Below, in pieces: positions 15,433-22,758 of a DNA stretch of 23,632 nt (within the stretch, counting starts at the first letter, position 1; every line of letters begins with the position of its first letter). The DNA comes from a virus. Location of the stretch: positions 1-23,632 of IMG/VR virus record IMGVR_UViG_3300015024_000083, one strand, 5' to 3'. The translations under genes and the position numbers were made by a program. Under the pieces are notes generated by a model. That model ran no database searches. It was not told where the DNA came from and saw only the letters and a list, made by a program, of their open reading frames with translations.

Positions 15433-15858
15433 TTAGGTGTTCGAGTCTTGGCACTCGAACGCGATCACAAGCAGTCCCGAGGACGGCAGGTCGGTGGCGG
15501 CGCCAGCGGCTGCGTACGTGGTCACGGCAAGCTGCCGTGTCACCGTATTGACCGAGGTCACCGACGCCCACATACCCGCCACGCCGTAGACTTCCGACGG
15601 CGCGTTCAGCACCTTCGCGATCGTGAACGACTTGTCGTAGGTGATGGTGTAGACGCCGACGCCGGATCGCGTCGGAATCTCCGTCGGGTTCGCCGACAAC
15701 ACGTTCGCCTTCTTTGGGAAGTCAGGCGTAGCGTTGAGCGCCGCGATAGCGCCCGTCGGAGCCACCGGAGCAGCCGCACCGGCGCCCACGACCGCGAGCC
15801 GCATGTACTGCATGCAGTTCGGCCAGTCGAGTGCAGGTTGTCCGCCGTGACCGATCAC
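15433..15858 (-). CDS. Hypothetical beta-rich head/tail protein
   Basis: 141 residues. GTG start at 15858-15856 immediately follows the TAA of the upstream gene; GGAGG lies about 7 nt before it, a strong ribosome site. The N-terminus (MIGHGGQPALDWPNCMQYMR) is distinctive and is followed by Ala/Pro-rich AVVGAGAAAPVAPTGA. The rest is beta-type (GVGVYTITYDKSFTIAKVL, YGVAGMWASVTSVNT) and ends in FECQDSNT. No family recognised. It stands directly after the probable decoration protein and before the adaptor. A minor capsid or head-completion role is plausible. Confidence 0.72.
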   Translation of the reverse strand: MIGHGGQPALDWPNCMQYMRLAVVGAGAAAPVAPTGAIAALNATPDFPKKANVLSANPTEIPTRSGVGVYTITYDKSFTIAKVLNAPSEVYGVAGMWASVTSVNTVTRQLAVTTYAAAGAATDLPSSGLLVIAFECQDSNT

Positions 15859-16341
15859 TTAGAGCCTCCGCGCGACGACGGTGACGTTCGCCTGGATGTC
15901 GCCGGCAGCAAAGGTGTTGACCACCGTGAACTTCGCGCCCGCGGCGATCGTGTTGAATGCCACGAACACCGAACCCGCGCGCGTGATCGCGTTGGCAGTG
16001 GCCGCGGCAATCGCATCGCTGATCGGGTTTGTCGCCGTCGCGTCCTTGACCTGCACGGTATTACCGGCGCCGGCCGTGTCCTTGCGGACGATGACATCGA
16101 CGATCTCGATCTTGTCCGGTGTGGTCACGGTGAACGTTTGAGTTGCCGCGCCCGTCGGGAACAGCAGGTCGAAGTGCACCAGCGAAGACGCGTTTTGGAT
16201 GGTCGGTCCGACGACGCCGATCGGCGTGATCGCACCGAGCGCTACGCCGACGCCAGCGAAGAATGGGTTACCCGGATCCGTGATGATCGCGGCTTTGCCG
16301 GCAATCGCGGTGGGAAGGAATGCATTGGGATCAATAGTCAT
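15859..16341 (-). CDS. Probable capsid decoration/head accessory protein
   Basis: 160 residues from the ATG at 16341-16339. The open frame continues upstream over the capsid gene, but AAAGGA about 9 nt before this ATG and the shadow character of the extension fix the start here. The N-terminus MTIDPNAFLPTAIAGKAAI is followed by beta-strands FDLLFPTGAATQTFTVTT, KIEIVDVIVRKD, TVQVKDATATNPIS and VTVVARRL. It lies 31 nt after the major capsid gene, where decoration proteins usually lie. Decoration function is inferred from position and composition. Confidence 0.72.
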   Translation of the reverse strand: MTIDPNAFLPTAIAGKAAIITDPGNPFFAGVGVALGAITPIGVVGPTIQNASSLVHFDLLFPTGAATQTFTVTTPDKIEIVDVIVRKDTAGAGNTVQVKDATATNPISDAIAAATANAITRAGSVFVAFNTIAAGAKFTVVNTFAAGDIQANVTVVARRL

Positions 16342-16372
16342 GGATTCATGTCCTTTCTTTGGGTCGCGCGCC

Positions 16373-17623
16373 TTACGGCAGGATTCCCATGACGTTCCAA
16401 CCCGGACCGCGGTTGGAGAGGTTGACGTACTCGCCGATACGAGCCTCGATGGCGTCCGCGTTTTCGGAGACCTTGAGGATCGAGCCGGTGCGCTTCTGCA
16501 AAAACATCGGCGCGGTGCCGGCAGAGAACAGCGTCCAGGTGTCGATCTGAAGACCGAACACGCGCTTGATGGGACACACGCGATCCGTGAGGATCGTGAC
16601 CTCCTTGCCGTTGAGGCTGACGTTCCAGCCCTTGTAGCCGACCTCGGCATCGCCGTCGTAGTCCTGGGCCTTGCTGATGACCCACTTGCCCTCGAGCTGC
16701 TTCGTCAAGTCGGCAGTCGCCAACGGGTGCATCACGATGAAGTCGAGGTTGGCGCCGAAGTGATCGGCCTTGGCCATCATGTCGATCAGAACCTCGTGCA
16801 CCGGTGCGCCGCTCGCGGACGCGTCGACCCGCAGGCCGCCGAGCATTTCAGGTTCGATCGAGCGATCTTGGCCATAGAACAGCGTCGACGTCGGATTGGC
16901 ATCCGGGATCCAGTCGCGCATGCCGGAGATCGCGAGGCCGTAGTCGCCGGCGAGGAACATAAAGTCGTTGGTAGCCGCGGTCGGCACGCCCGTCGAGATC
17001 GGCGTGGTGAACGTGACCGTACCCGCCGAGCGCTGGACGCTCAGGATCTGCAGCGAGCCGGGCTTGAGCGTGCCGGTTCCGTCGGTCGCCGAGAGCACGA
17101 CGGTGTCGTTCTTGACGTAGGCCCACGCGTCGGCAGGATCGAGCAGCGATAGCACTGCCGATCCGAACGACGTGTTGGTCATGACGCCGGCCGATCCGCC
17201 CGAGGTGCGGAACAGGCGGAAGTTGAGATAGTTCGCTTCGGCCTCGATGCCACGATCGAGCTCGTCGATCATGTCTTCGAATGCGTCTTCGGCGCCGGTG
17301 TCGGTCGCCTCGACGAGCTCGGTCGACATCTTCGCGAGTCGATAGTGACTCTTGCGCTGGACGGTGAAGACACCGAAGCCAGACGCGTTGTTGGTCGCCG
17401 CCATCGCGGTGCCGAAGTCCGACGAGCCACCACCCGGATACGAGATCCGGATCGGCTGCGTCCAGGACCGGCCACCAGCGGAGGTGACGGTCCGTTTGTT
17501 TTTCTTTGACAAAATACCGAAAAGCGTATTTTGCTGCGCGGCCAGATTCATCAATGGCCCGGGTGCGTAGTTTTGCTTGAGCACCCCGTCTGCGGTGGCC
17601 AACGTATCACCTTGTAATGTCAT
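16373..17623 (-). CDS. Major capsid protein (HK97-fold type)
   Basis: 416 residues; ATG at 17623-17621. The N-terminus (LKQNYAPGPLMNLAAQQNTL) is followed by SWTQPIRISYPGGGSSDFGT and RKSHYRLAKMSTELVEAT. A helix (AFEDMIDELDRGIEAEANYL, the spine-helix position) and LFRTSGG come next, all typical of phage major capsid proteins. Later segments include FIVMHPLATADL, GWNVSLNGKEVTILTDR and a C-terminal IEARIGEYVNLSNRGPGW. It lies after the scaffold-like gene, separated only by the inserted endonuclease cassette. No protease-type prohead gene is visible. The leader contains RNA structure described separately. Assignment rests on pattern plus context. Confidence 0.85.
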   Translation of the reverse strand: MTLQGDTLATADGVLKQNYAPGPLMNLAAQQNTLFGILSKKNKRTVTSAGGRSWTQPIRISYPGGGSSDFGTAMAATNNASGFGVFTVQRKSHYRLAKMSTELVEATDTGAEDAFEDMIDELDRGIEAEANYLNFRLFRTSGGSAGVMTNTSFGSAVLSLLDPADAWAYVKNDTVVLSATDGTGTLKPGSLQILSVQRSAGTVTFTTPISTGVPTAATNDFMFLAGDYGLAISGMRDWIPDANPTSTLFYGQDRSIEPEMLGGLRVDASASGAPVHEVLIDMMAKADHFGANLDFIVMHPLATADLTKQLEGKWVISKAQDYDGDAEVGYKGWNVSLNGKEVTILTDRVCPIKRVFGLQIDTWTLFSAGTAPMFLQKRTGSILKVSENADAIEARIGEYVNLSNRGPGWNVMGILP

Positions 17624-17700
17624 CAGATTTCCGTCTTCGACTGCTTTGCAGTCAGTTCAGAGTGGTTGTTTACGAACCGCGTCTGAGTCGAAATCTGAAG
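17621..17700 (-). promoter_or_regulatory. Structured leader upstream of the capsid gene
   Basis: The minus-strand leader can fold in two incompatible ways. Fold 1 is a local hairpin GACTGC-AAA-GCAGTC (17653-17639) about 15 nt before the ATG. Fold 2 pairs TCAGATTTCGACT (17698-17686) with AGTCGAA (17643-17637) and ATCTGA (17628-17623). It leaves a bulge GACGGAA that contains the weak ribosome-site-like GACGG, and puts the A of the ATG in the stem. AGTC is used by both folds, so they exclude each other. A translational switch or a processing site is possible. Pairings are seen directly; function is inference. Confidence 0.45.
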
Positions 17701-17754
17701 ACCTGGTCAGATCAAACCTGGTGACCCTTGTCGCTCACGAGAACGCTAATCGAT

Positions 17755-18690
17755 CTATTTCTTACCTGCAAGAGATAGTGCTAGTCGCTTGGCGACTGCC
17801 TGTTCACGCTTTGTAGTGCTGATTCGATTCTTAGATTCATCAGTGTGATGTTTTCCTAAGAATGGACGATTGGATCCTTCGGCCATATTGCGATGGCGTT
17901 GCCTCATTGCCTCGCTTAGTTTTGCCCGTGTCTCGTCGGTGATCCTCGACGGGTTCGCGCGCTTAGTCGCGCTGATCTTCGCCTTCTGCTCAGCACTCAT
18001 AGTCTTGCCGTAGTTCGGATTCTTCTCACCGGCCTGCACTCCGATGTGCGCTGCGCTCAACTTTGCGCGCAATTCAGGAGATGCCTTCAGACCTCGTGTC
18101 GGATTGCCTGCCCCAAGCATCCGCTCACGCAGCATTTGCTTGTATGCCTCGGAGTGTTTCGGCTTGCCGCGGTTCGCAGCGCCGATCTTCGCGGCGTGAT
18201 CCGGGGTCCTGGTCTTCTTTGGCACACACAGCGCAGCGCGATGTTCTTCCGACTTCGGGATCCCCTTACCGACCGACTTGCCCATCTTCGCCGCCGATAT
18301 CTTCGCGCCATGCTCAGGCGTCCTTACGAGCCCACGCAGTCCGTCGCCACCGTCTGTCCCATTCGTCAGCGGCCATCCAGCGGCGCGACCGTGTGCAATC
18401 CAACGCATCTCCGCAGCATCGAGTGCGCCCCACTCGATCGCCGGATCGTAGTGATTCAGTAGCGGTGGGACGGCTTCGTCGGGATCTGCGATGTGCTGCA
18501 ACACCTCAACCCCGGGTACGAGCCCGGCATCGAAGATGCGACGCACGGCAAGTCCTTTCAGCGTCTGCTCCTTGCGAGCGAACGGCGTGAAGTGCTCCTT
18601 GCAGCGCTCCAGCCCTCGCGACGACTGCCCCACATAGAACCGCTCACCCGTACGTGGGTCCACGAGCGCGTAGATCAGAAACAGGCTCAC
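17755..18690 (-). CDS. GIY-YIG homing endonuclease with NUMOD3 repeats
   Basis: 311 residues from the GTG at 18690-18688, which overlaps the TGA of the RHH gene (GTGA). Residues 4-21 are the GIY-YIG core (FLIYALVDP and FYVGQS, Leu replacing the first Gly). Arg29 lies in the catalytic-Arg helix (GLERCKEHF). Glu94 in AEMRWIAHG and Asn110 in LTNGTDGGDG match the conserved metal-binding Glu and Asn. The C-terminal about 190 residues contain repeated NUMOD3-type DNA-binding motifs (TPEHGAKISAAKMGK, SPELRAKLSAAHIG, SAEQKAKISATKRAN, TDETRAKLSEAMRQ, TDESKNRISTTKRE). Catalytic residues look intact. It is free-standing between scaffold and capsid genes, and probably nicks or cuts the cognate intergenic site in related phages to spread itself. 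Confidence 0.92.
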   Translation of the reverse strand: MSLFLIYALVDPRTGERFYVGQSSRGLERCKEHFTPFARKEQTLKGLAVRRIFDAGLVPGVEVLQHIADPDEAVPPLLNHYDPAIEWGALDAAEMRWIAHGRAAGWPLTNGTDGGDGLRGLVRTPEHGAKISAAKMGKSVGKGIPKSEEHRAALCVPKKTRTPDHAAKIGAANRGKPKHSEAYKQMLRERMLGAGNPTRGLKASPELRAKLSAAHIGVQAGEKNPNYGKTMSAEQKAKISATKRANPSRITDETRAKLSEAMRQRHRNMAEGSNRPFLGKHHTDESKNRISTTKREQAVAKRLALSLAGKK

Positions 18691-18839
18691 TTCGCAACTG
18701 CCGCGTTGCAGCAGTCGCGCACCCACTGCGCCATTGATCGCCTGGACGTCAGGGCTGCTTCTTGCCACTCCTTGGATTCGGCCGGCGAGATTCGGAGCTG
18801 GAACACAACGGTCTTCAGGAAGCGCTTCGGTTTGGCCAC
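18687..18839 (-). CDS. Small ribbon-helix-helix (Arc-type) protein, coupled to GIY-YIG gene
   Basis: 50 residues from the GTG at 18839-18837, the only start after an in-frame TAG. The sequence has a short basic N-terminus (VAKPKRFLK), a strand TVVFQLRIS, a first helix PAESKEWQEAALTS, a Ser/Arg turn and a second helix MAQWVRDCCNAAVA. This is the ribbon-helix-helix layout of Arc/MetJ-type repressors and mobilisation-protein RHH domains. The gene has no clear ribosome site and ends inside the GIY-YIG start codon (4-nt GTGA overlap). In this family the strand pair contacts the DNA major groove as a dimer. It probably autoregulates the endonuclease cassette via the palindrome just upstream; this is inference. 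Chance coding is unlikely given the match and coupling. Confidence 0.7.
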   Translation of the reverse strand: MAKPKRFLKTVVFQLRISPAESKEWQEAALTSRRSMAQWVRDCCNAAVAK

Positions 18840-18877
18840 AACCGATTGTAGCTACAAATACAGCTACCGCAAGCGAT
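18840..18877 (-). promoter_or_regulatory. Candidate promoter/operator of the RHH-endonuclease cassette
   Basis: This 38-nt gap between the scaffold stop and the RHH start holds a perfect 12-bp palindrome TTGTAGCTACAA (18846-18857). A second AGCTAC half-site (18862-18867) lies 12 bp away. On the minus strand TACAAT (18850-18845) resembles a -10 box; TTGCGG (18872-18867) is a weak -35-like hexamer 16 bp upstream. Transcription would start at or next to the GTG, giving a leaderless message, consistent with the missing ribosome site. The palindrome overlaps the -10 box, as an operator would. Candidate only. Confidence 0.45.
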
Positions 18878-20140
18878 CTATTGCGTCTTGCCAGCCAGCG
18901 CAGCCCTGAATGCGGCCCTTGTATTCTCCATCTGCCGTTCCCGACTCCACTTCTGGTTTCCGCCAGGCGTGGTGATCACCGCGGACTTGGCGACCGCAGC
19001 GACCGGCGCAGCCGCAACAACGGGCTTCGCGACTGCTGCCGCCGGCTTTACACCGCCGAGCAGCGCGCTGCGCTTGCCGTAGTACTTCTCGGCCTCGGTC
19101 TTGAGATAGTCGTTCGCCTGTTTGGCGGCTTCCTGCCACGATAGCTGTGTGCCGTCACGCGTGAAGGTCGCGCGAATCACGTCGACAATCGCATGGCCGG
19201 GATTGTCCTCGGCAGCGAGCCACGGATACGCCTTCATGGCGGCCGAGTCCTGCGGCTTGCCATCGGCGTCAGCTACGTGACGGAACTGGTCCGACAGCGA
19301 CGACGCGGCCTTGCCCCACTCTTGCTCGACTCGCTCGGTCTCCTGTTTCTCGGTCGCGGAGACACGCTCCTTCTCGGCACGCGCAGTGGCCTCGGCCTCC
19401 TTGCGGGACATGATCGTCTTGTGCGTGCGGACCATCTTCTTGGCCTGGGCGGCCTCGAGCTTGATCCGAACGTTCTCGGGCAGCGGCACGCCGAGCACGT
19501 CGCCGGACAGCATCGTGATGAGGTCGGCCACCTCCGATTTGAATTCCTCGTCGCTCATCTTGTCAGCGCGCATCGCCTCGAAGGTATTGCGCAGCCACGA
19601 TGGCGCGTTGTCGATGTAGCTCTCGAGGTCGGGCACCTGCGACGGCGCAGCGGCCAATGCGACAGCCTCGGGCTTCGCCTTGGACTTTTCAAACTCGGCA
19701 CGTTCGGCCGCGAGCTGCTCGCGTTCGCGCTTTGCCGCCTCGCGCATCTGGCGCACTTCGGGATCGAGCGACGGTGCAGGCGGCTTCGCAGCCTCGGCGG
19801 CGGGTGCGTCGGCAGCTGCGGCCTTGGCCTTCGCGATGTCCGCCAGCGCCGCGAGCGGCTTGGCCTCTGGAATCATCGGCGCTTCGGGATCGAGGTCGTC
19901 GACCTCGGTCGGTGGCTTGTTGGCCGCCTCGGCCTTGCGCGTTACAATGGCCTCGGCAAACGCCTTGCGAGCCGCTTGAGTCCGGTGTGCGGCGCGGTTG
20001 GTACGCTGTACGGGCGCGTCCGTCGTCGACGAGCTGTCGATGCCGCCCTGCTTGGCGTCGCTGCCGCGCGGGGCGTCGGTCTCGGGCGCGTCCGCCGCTT
20101 CGGAGTCTGCAGAGCCTTCGGGAAATTCGTCATCACTCAT
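18878..20140 (-). CDS. Scaffold-like capsid assembly protein
   Basis: 420 residues; the ATG at 20140 overlaps the previous gene by 8 nt and has AGGTG close upstream. The N-terminal about 110 residues are acidic and low-complexity (MSDDEFPEGSADSEAADAPE). The middle is Ala/Glu/Lys-rich and strongly helical (REAAKREREQLAAERAEFEK, about 135-160). Residues about 170-240 are a more ordered helical segment (LESYIDNAPSWLRNTFEAM), followed by another coiled coil (RKEAEATARAEKERVSATEK). The C-terminus is Ala/Val/Pro-rich and ends KWSRERQMENTRAAFRAALA, a basic helix of the type that binds capsid subunits. Position between portal and capsid genes fits a scaffold. There is no protease motif. Confidence 0.78.
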   Translation of the reverse strand: MSDDEFPEGSADSEAADAPETDAPRGSDAKQGGIDSSSTTDAPVQRTNRAAHRTQAARKAFAEAIVTRKAEAANKPPTEVDDLDPEAPMIPEAKPLAALADIAKAKAAAADAPAAEAAKPPAPSLDPEVRQMREAAKREREQLAAERAEFEKSKAKPEAVALAAAPSQVPDLESYIDNAPSWLRNTFEAMRADKMSDEEFKSEVADLITMLSGDVLGVPLPENVRIKLEAAQAKKMVRTHKTIMSRKEAEATARAEKERVSATEKQETERVEQEWGKAASSLSDQFRHVADADGKPQDSAAMKAYPWLAAEDNPGHAIVDVIRATFTRDGTQLSWQEAAKQANDYLKTEAEKYYGKRSALLGGVKPAAAVAKPVVAAAPVAAVAKSAVITTPGGNQKWSRERQMENTRAAFRAALAGKTQ

Positions 20141-20402
20141 CGATCACCTGTGGGTCCTGGGTAAATTCGGCTGCGTCGTGCTCTTGGATCTGGTCGTGTC
20201 GCCATGGCACCGGCATCGCGTTGGGAACGCATAGCCACAGATTCTTGTCCTGCTCGACGGCGTAGACGCGACGACCTGTGCATCGCGGGCACGGATCGCC
20301 GAGCGTGAAGCGCGAGACGTCGATCGGCAGCGCAGGGCCGAGGGCGCGCACGATGCGTTCGAAGTCCTCGAGGCTCATGACGGGTTGAGTAAGGCCGGTC
20401 AC
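20133..20402 (-). CDS. Small hypothetical protein with CxxC motif
   Basis: 89 residues from a GTG at 20402-20400 that overlaps the portal stop (GTGA). A downstream ATG (MSLEDFERIV, eight codons later) is an alternative start; neither has a clear ribosome site. The N-terminal helix (MSLEDFERIVRALG) is followed by a short metal-knuckle-like stretch GDPCPRCTGRRVY and NLWLCVPN. Only three cysteines are present, so a complete four-Cys zinc site is not obvious. It ends with an acidic tail (FTQDPQVIDE). It sits between portal and scaffold and overlaps the latter by 8 nt. No family recognised. Confidence 0.68.
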   Translation of the reverse strand: MTGLTQPVMSLEDFERIVRALGPALPIDVSRFTLGDPCPRCTGRRVYAVEQDKNLWLCVPNAMPVPWRHDQIQEHDAAEFTQDPQVIDE

Positions 20403-22429
20403 TGTGGCGGCATCCCAGCCGGCATTGGCGGGCCAGGCGGTGGACCACCTGCACCCATGAGATCGCCGGCGTTGCTCTGAGCGACCAGATTGTTTGCCTG
20501 CGAGCCTGCGAGCGACGGTGCGCCTTGCTTGGCGAGATCGTCGAGTCGTTTGCAGTCCGCCAGGAAGTCGCGGAAGCGCTGCAGGATCGCCTCGTGTTTC
20601 TCGATCGCATTCGAATTGCTGTCTGAAGGTCGTTTGGACTTGGCCTCCTCGAGCTCGCCGGTTGCGAGTACCTTGGCGAGTGAAAGATTGATCTCAGGAT
20701 CTGGCGCGCACTCGATGTACGGCACGCTCGTATCGCTCAAGTCCGATAGACATCGCTCGATGCGATGCACCGGGCCGAGGATCCCGCGGTTTGCGCGCGC
20801 GATATCAGGCTCGTCAAAGAGCGCTGCGGTCAGCGACGGATCTGGAATCAATCCGGCCTTGGCCGCCTCGTTGATCTCGTTGAGCTTGCCGCCGCGCGTC
20901 CCAGTAATAAAATTCTCGGGCTCGAGCGACAGGTGGTAATCACCGCCGTCGATGTCGACATCGGGCCACGCGTTGTCGCGAATCCATGCGGCCAACTTCT
21001 TCTTGGAGATCGGCTCGGGCTGCTCCGGAAACATCCTCTCAACCTTGCCGTTCGCTTCGTCGTGCATCATCCGTGCGCCATCGACGTGGCGCTGACCGAT
21101 CTGCACGCGCCATTGCTGATAGCCCGACTCGACGTGCGCGAACCGATCGGATTGCTGATCATCCATCGTGTCGAGCGCCTTGCCGCTGGGCGTGCCGCCG
21201 AGAGGCGCCTTCGATTGCTGGGCCCACGCCGAGATGCCGCTCGTGGCGTCCATCTCGCCGAGGATCTGAAACGCGATACCCCACGCTTGCGAGCTCACCG
21301 GATTCGGTGCGATGTACTGCGGCATCGCGCCGTCGTGCTCGATGATCGCCGGGTGACGTGCCTTTAGGTGATGCTTGTTAGCGCCGCCGGTCCGCGGCTG
21401 GAACACTTTGAGTTGCGAACCGTGGTGCAGCGCTTCGCGAGCATCCTGGAGGATGTCGTTCACCATGCCCTGAGCTTCGCTCTGCTCGTAGACCAGCCCC
21501 GTGCCGCGACCGATGCCGCGCGTGGGCGCCGACCAGTACACCGGCACGAGCGGATCACGCAGACAACTCCACGGCGCTCGAGCGATGCACTTGTTTCGCA
21601 GGCACATCACCCACTGGCCATCGTCGGCACCAGGTGCGCTCGGCGGGTGCCAGCTCTCGGCGACCTCGACCATGTCGGCCATGTTCGGCCCGACGTATGT
21701 GTAGGCCATCCATGCGTCGACGCGAGTGAACGGCACCGCCGCGCGAATCTCTTTCTCCATCGACGGGAAGCGCTCGCACAACGCGTCGCGATTCTCCGGT
21801 CGGACATGCGCGCGGTGGCTGCACTTGCCGTACAGCGCCTCGCGTTGGTCGTAGATCACCTCGTAGGACGGTACGCGCTGAAACTCGGTGTCGCCGCCGA
21901 TGCGCTCGACCTTGCCGTACGCTGTGCCTCTGATAATGAAGTCTCGAATGATGAGCGGTGCGGCGATCTCCATCTCGCCAGACCCCATCTTGCGACGCAA
22001 CACACGCGACTGCTCGCGAGCGAATCGCGCCTCGGCGTAGTCGGCGTCGTCGGCGCTGATCACCGGCATCGAGCGGACCTTGGTGAGCCGTGCCGTACCG
22101 GTGTCGACGAGCGACTTGATCTTGTTGATCGGATTGCGTCCCATCCCGCCGCCGGTCCAGCGACCACCAGCACCGAGGCGACCGCCTCCGGAAATCGGCG
22201 TGTCGGAGTAAATCGCCTCCGAAACTAAATCGCCGATCGCATCGGTCGACCACGTTGCACGCTGGCGATCAATCCACTGCCACAACGTTTGGCGAGCCTG
22301 ATCGCCAGTCGGTGCCATCCACCATTTTAGATAGGTGACCTCGTCGCGGGACGCGCGACGCTTCGGCGAAACGACTGGATACTCACGGACGGCATTGCCG
22401 TCTGGGGTAATTACTTTACGCCGGGCCAT
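20399..22429 (-). CDS. Portal protein
   Basis: 676 residues; ATG at 22429. The order terminase, portal, scaffold, capsid and several segments support a portal. These include an N-terminal basic tail, helical stem-type regions, IRDFIIRGTAYGKVERIGGD and RVPSYEVIYDQREALYGKC (clip/wing strands typical of portals), and GIGRGTGLVYEQSEAQGMVN and DILQDAREALHHGSQLKVF in the core. GISAWAQQSKAPLGGTPSGK resembles the 'ATSGGxPxG' loop seen in large portal families. The C-terminal about 60 residues are helical and then Pro/Gly-rich (PPPGPPMPAGMPPQ). The ring lies at one vertex, loads DNA with the terminase and connects to the adaptor. No strong ribosome site is visible before the ATG. Confidence 0.85.
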   Translation of the reverse strand: MARRKVITPDGNAVREYPVVSPKRRASRDEVTYLKWWMAPTGDQARQTLWQWIDRQRATWSTDAIGDLVSEAIYSDTPISGGGRLGAGGRWTGGGMGRNPINKIKSLVDTGTARLTKVRSMPVISADDADYAEARFAREQSRVLRRKMGSGEMEIAAPLIIRDFIIRGTAYGKVERIGGDTEFQRVPSYEVIYDQREALYGKCSHRAHVRPENRDALCERFPSMEKEIRAAVPFTRVDAWMAYTYVGPNMADMVEVAESWHPPSAPGADDGQWVMCLRNKCIARAPWSCLRDPLVPVYWSAPTRGIGRGTGLVYEQSEAQGMVNDILQDAREALHHGSQLKVFQPRTGGANKHHLKARHPAIIEHDGAMPQYIAPNPVSSQAWGIAFQILGEMDATSGISAWAQQSKAPLGGTPSGKALDTMDDQQSDRFAHVESGYQQWRVQIGQRHVDGARMMHDEANGKVERMFPEQPEPISKKKLAAWIRDNAWPDVDIDGGDYHLSLEPENFITGTRGGKLNEINEAAKAGLIPDPSLTAALFDEPDIARANRGILGPVHRIERCLSDLSDTSVPYIECAPDPEINLSLAKVLATGELEEAKSKRPSDSNSNAIEKHEAILQRFRDFLADCKRLDDLAKQGAPSLAGSQANNLVAQSNAGDLMGAGGPPPGPPMPAGMPPQ

Positions 22430-22493
22430 GGCCAGTGCCGATCAAGTGCTGGGTTGGTAGCCGCGCAATAGTCGTCATTGTGGTCATACTAAC

Positions 22494-22512
22494 CGATTGC
22501 GATACGCAATCG
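22494..22512 (-). promoter_or_regulatory. Perfect hairpin abutting a stop codon before the portal gene
   Basis: The minus-strand RNA contains CGATTGCG-TAT-CGCAATCG, a perfect 8-bp stem with a 3-nt loop, directly after the TAA of the upstream gene (22515-22513). With one bulged C it extends by AA/TT. The 83-nt gap before the portal start holds no gene. No U-run follows, so this is unlikely to be a strong intrinsic terminator. An RNA-processing site, an operator or a mild attenuator would all fit. Confidence 0.5.
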
Positions 22513-22758
22513 TTAACCATCACTCAGTGCCTCATCCGGGATCATGTCGCTCGCCTTTGAGCTCGGCTGCCGCAACAGGTCGGCGCCGTAGCGCTCGTAC
22601 ATCGACGGGCGATCGGGCTCGGGTTTCGCGGGCTCGAACTCGGCCATCTGCAGGTCGACGACGCCGTCGAGGGTGATGCCACCGGCGGAGATGGTTGAGA
22701 ACGAGATGCGCTCGGCGCGGAGCCATTGCACGAGAGTTTGAAATTGCTTTGTGGTCAT
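22513..22758 (-). CDS. Small hypothetical protein between terminase and portal
   Basis: 81 residues. The ATG at 22758 overlaps the previous TGA (ATGA, 22755-22758), and AGGA is about 10 nt upstream. It has an amphipathic N-terminal helix (MTTKQFQTLVQWLRAE), a short beta-type region (ISFSTISAGGITLDGVVDLQ) and a Pro/Glu-rich tail (FEPAKPEPDRPSMYERYG) ending in an acidic EALSDG. No cysteine and no known motif. Its place between the large terminase and portal genes, with tight coupling, suggests a minor packaging or assembly protein; this is inference only. Confidence 0.7.
   Translation of the reverse strand: MTTKQFQTLVQWLRAERISFSTISAGGITLDGVVDLQMAEFEPAKPEPDRPSMYERYGADLLRQPSSKASDMIPDEALSDG

Noticed and set aside
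16342-16650. Upstream extension of the probable decoration protein
   Set aside because: Ser/Arg-rich shadow of the capsid gene; a proper ribosome site precedes the ATG at 16341.
18691-18768. ATG-initiated 26-residue N-terminal extension of the GIY-YIG protein
   Set aside because: The extension is the shadow of the RHH gene; the GTG at 18690 overlapping the RHH stop begins directly at the GIY-YIG domain.
19193-20164. 323-residue plus-strand open frame
   Set aside because: Leu/Gly/Arg-rich shadow antisense to the scaffold-like gene, with no recognisable domain.
22430-22512. Sigma-70-type promoter before the portal gene
   Set aside because: A TAGTAT hexamer is present, but the nearest TTG-type hexamer is only about 12 bp away, so spacing is wrong.
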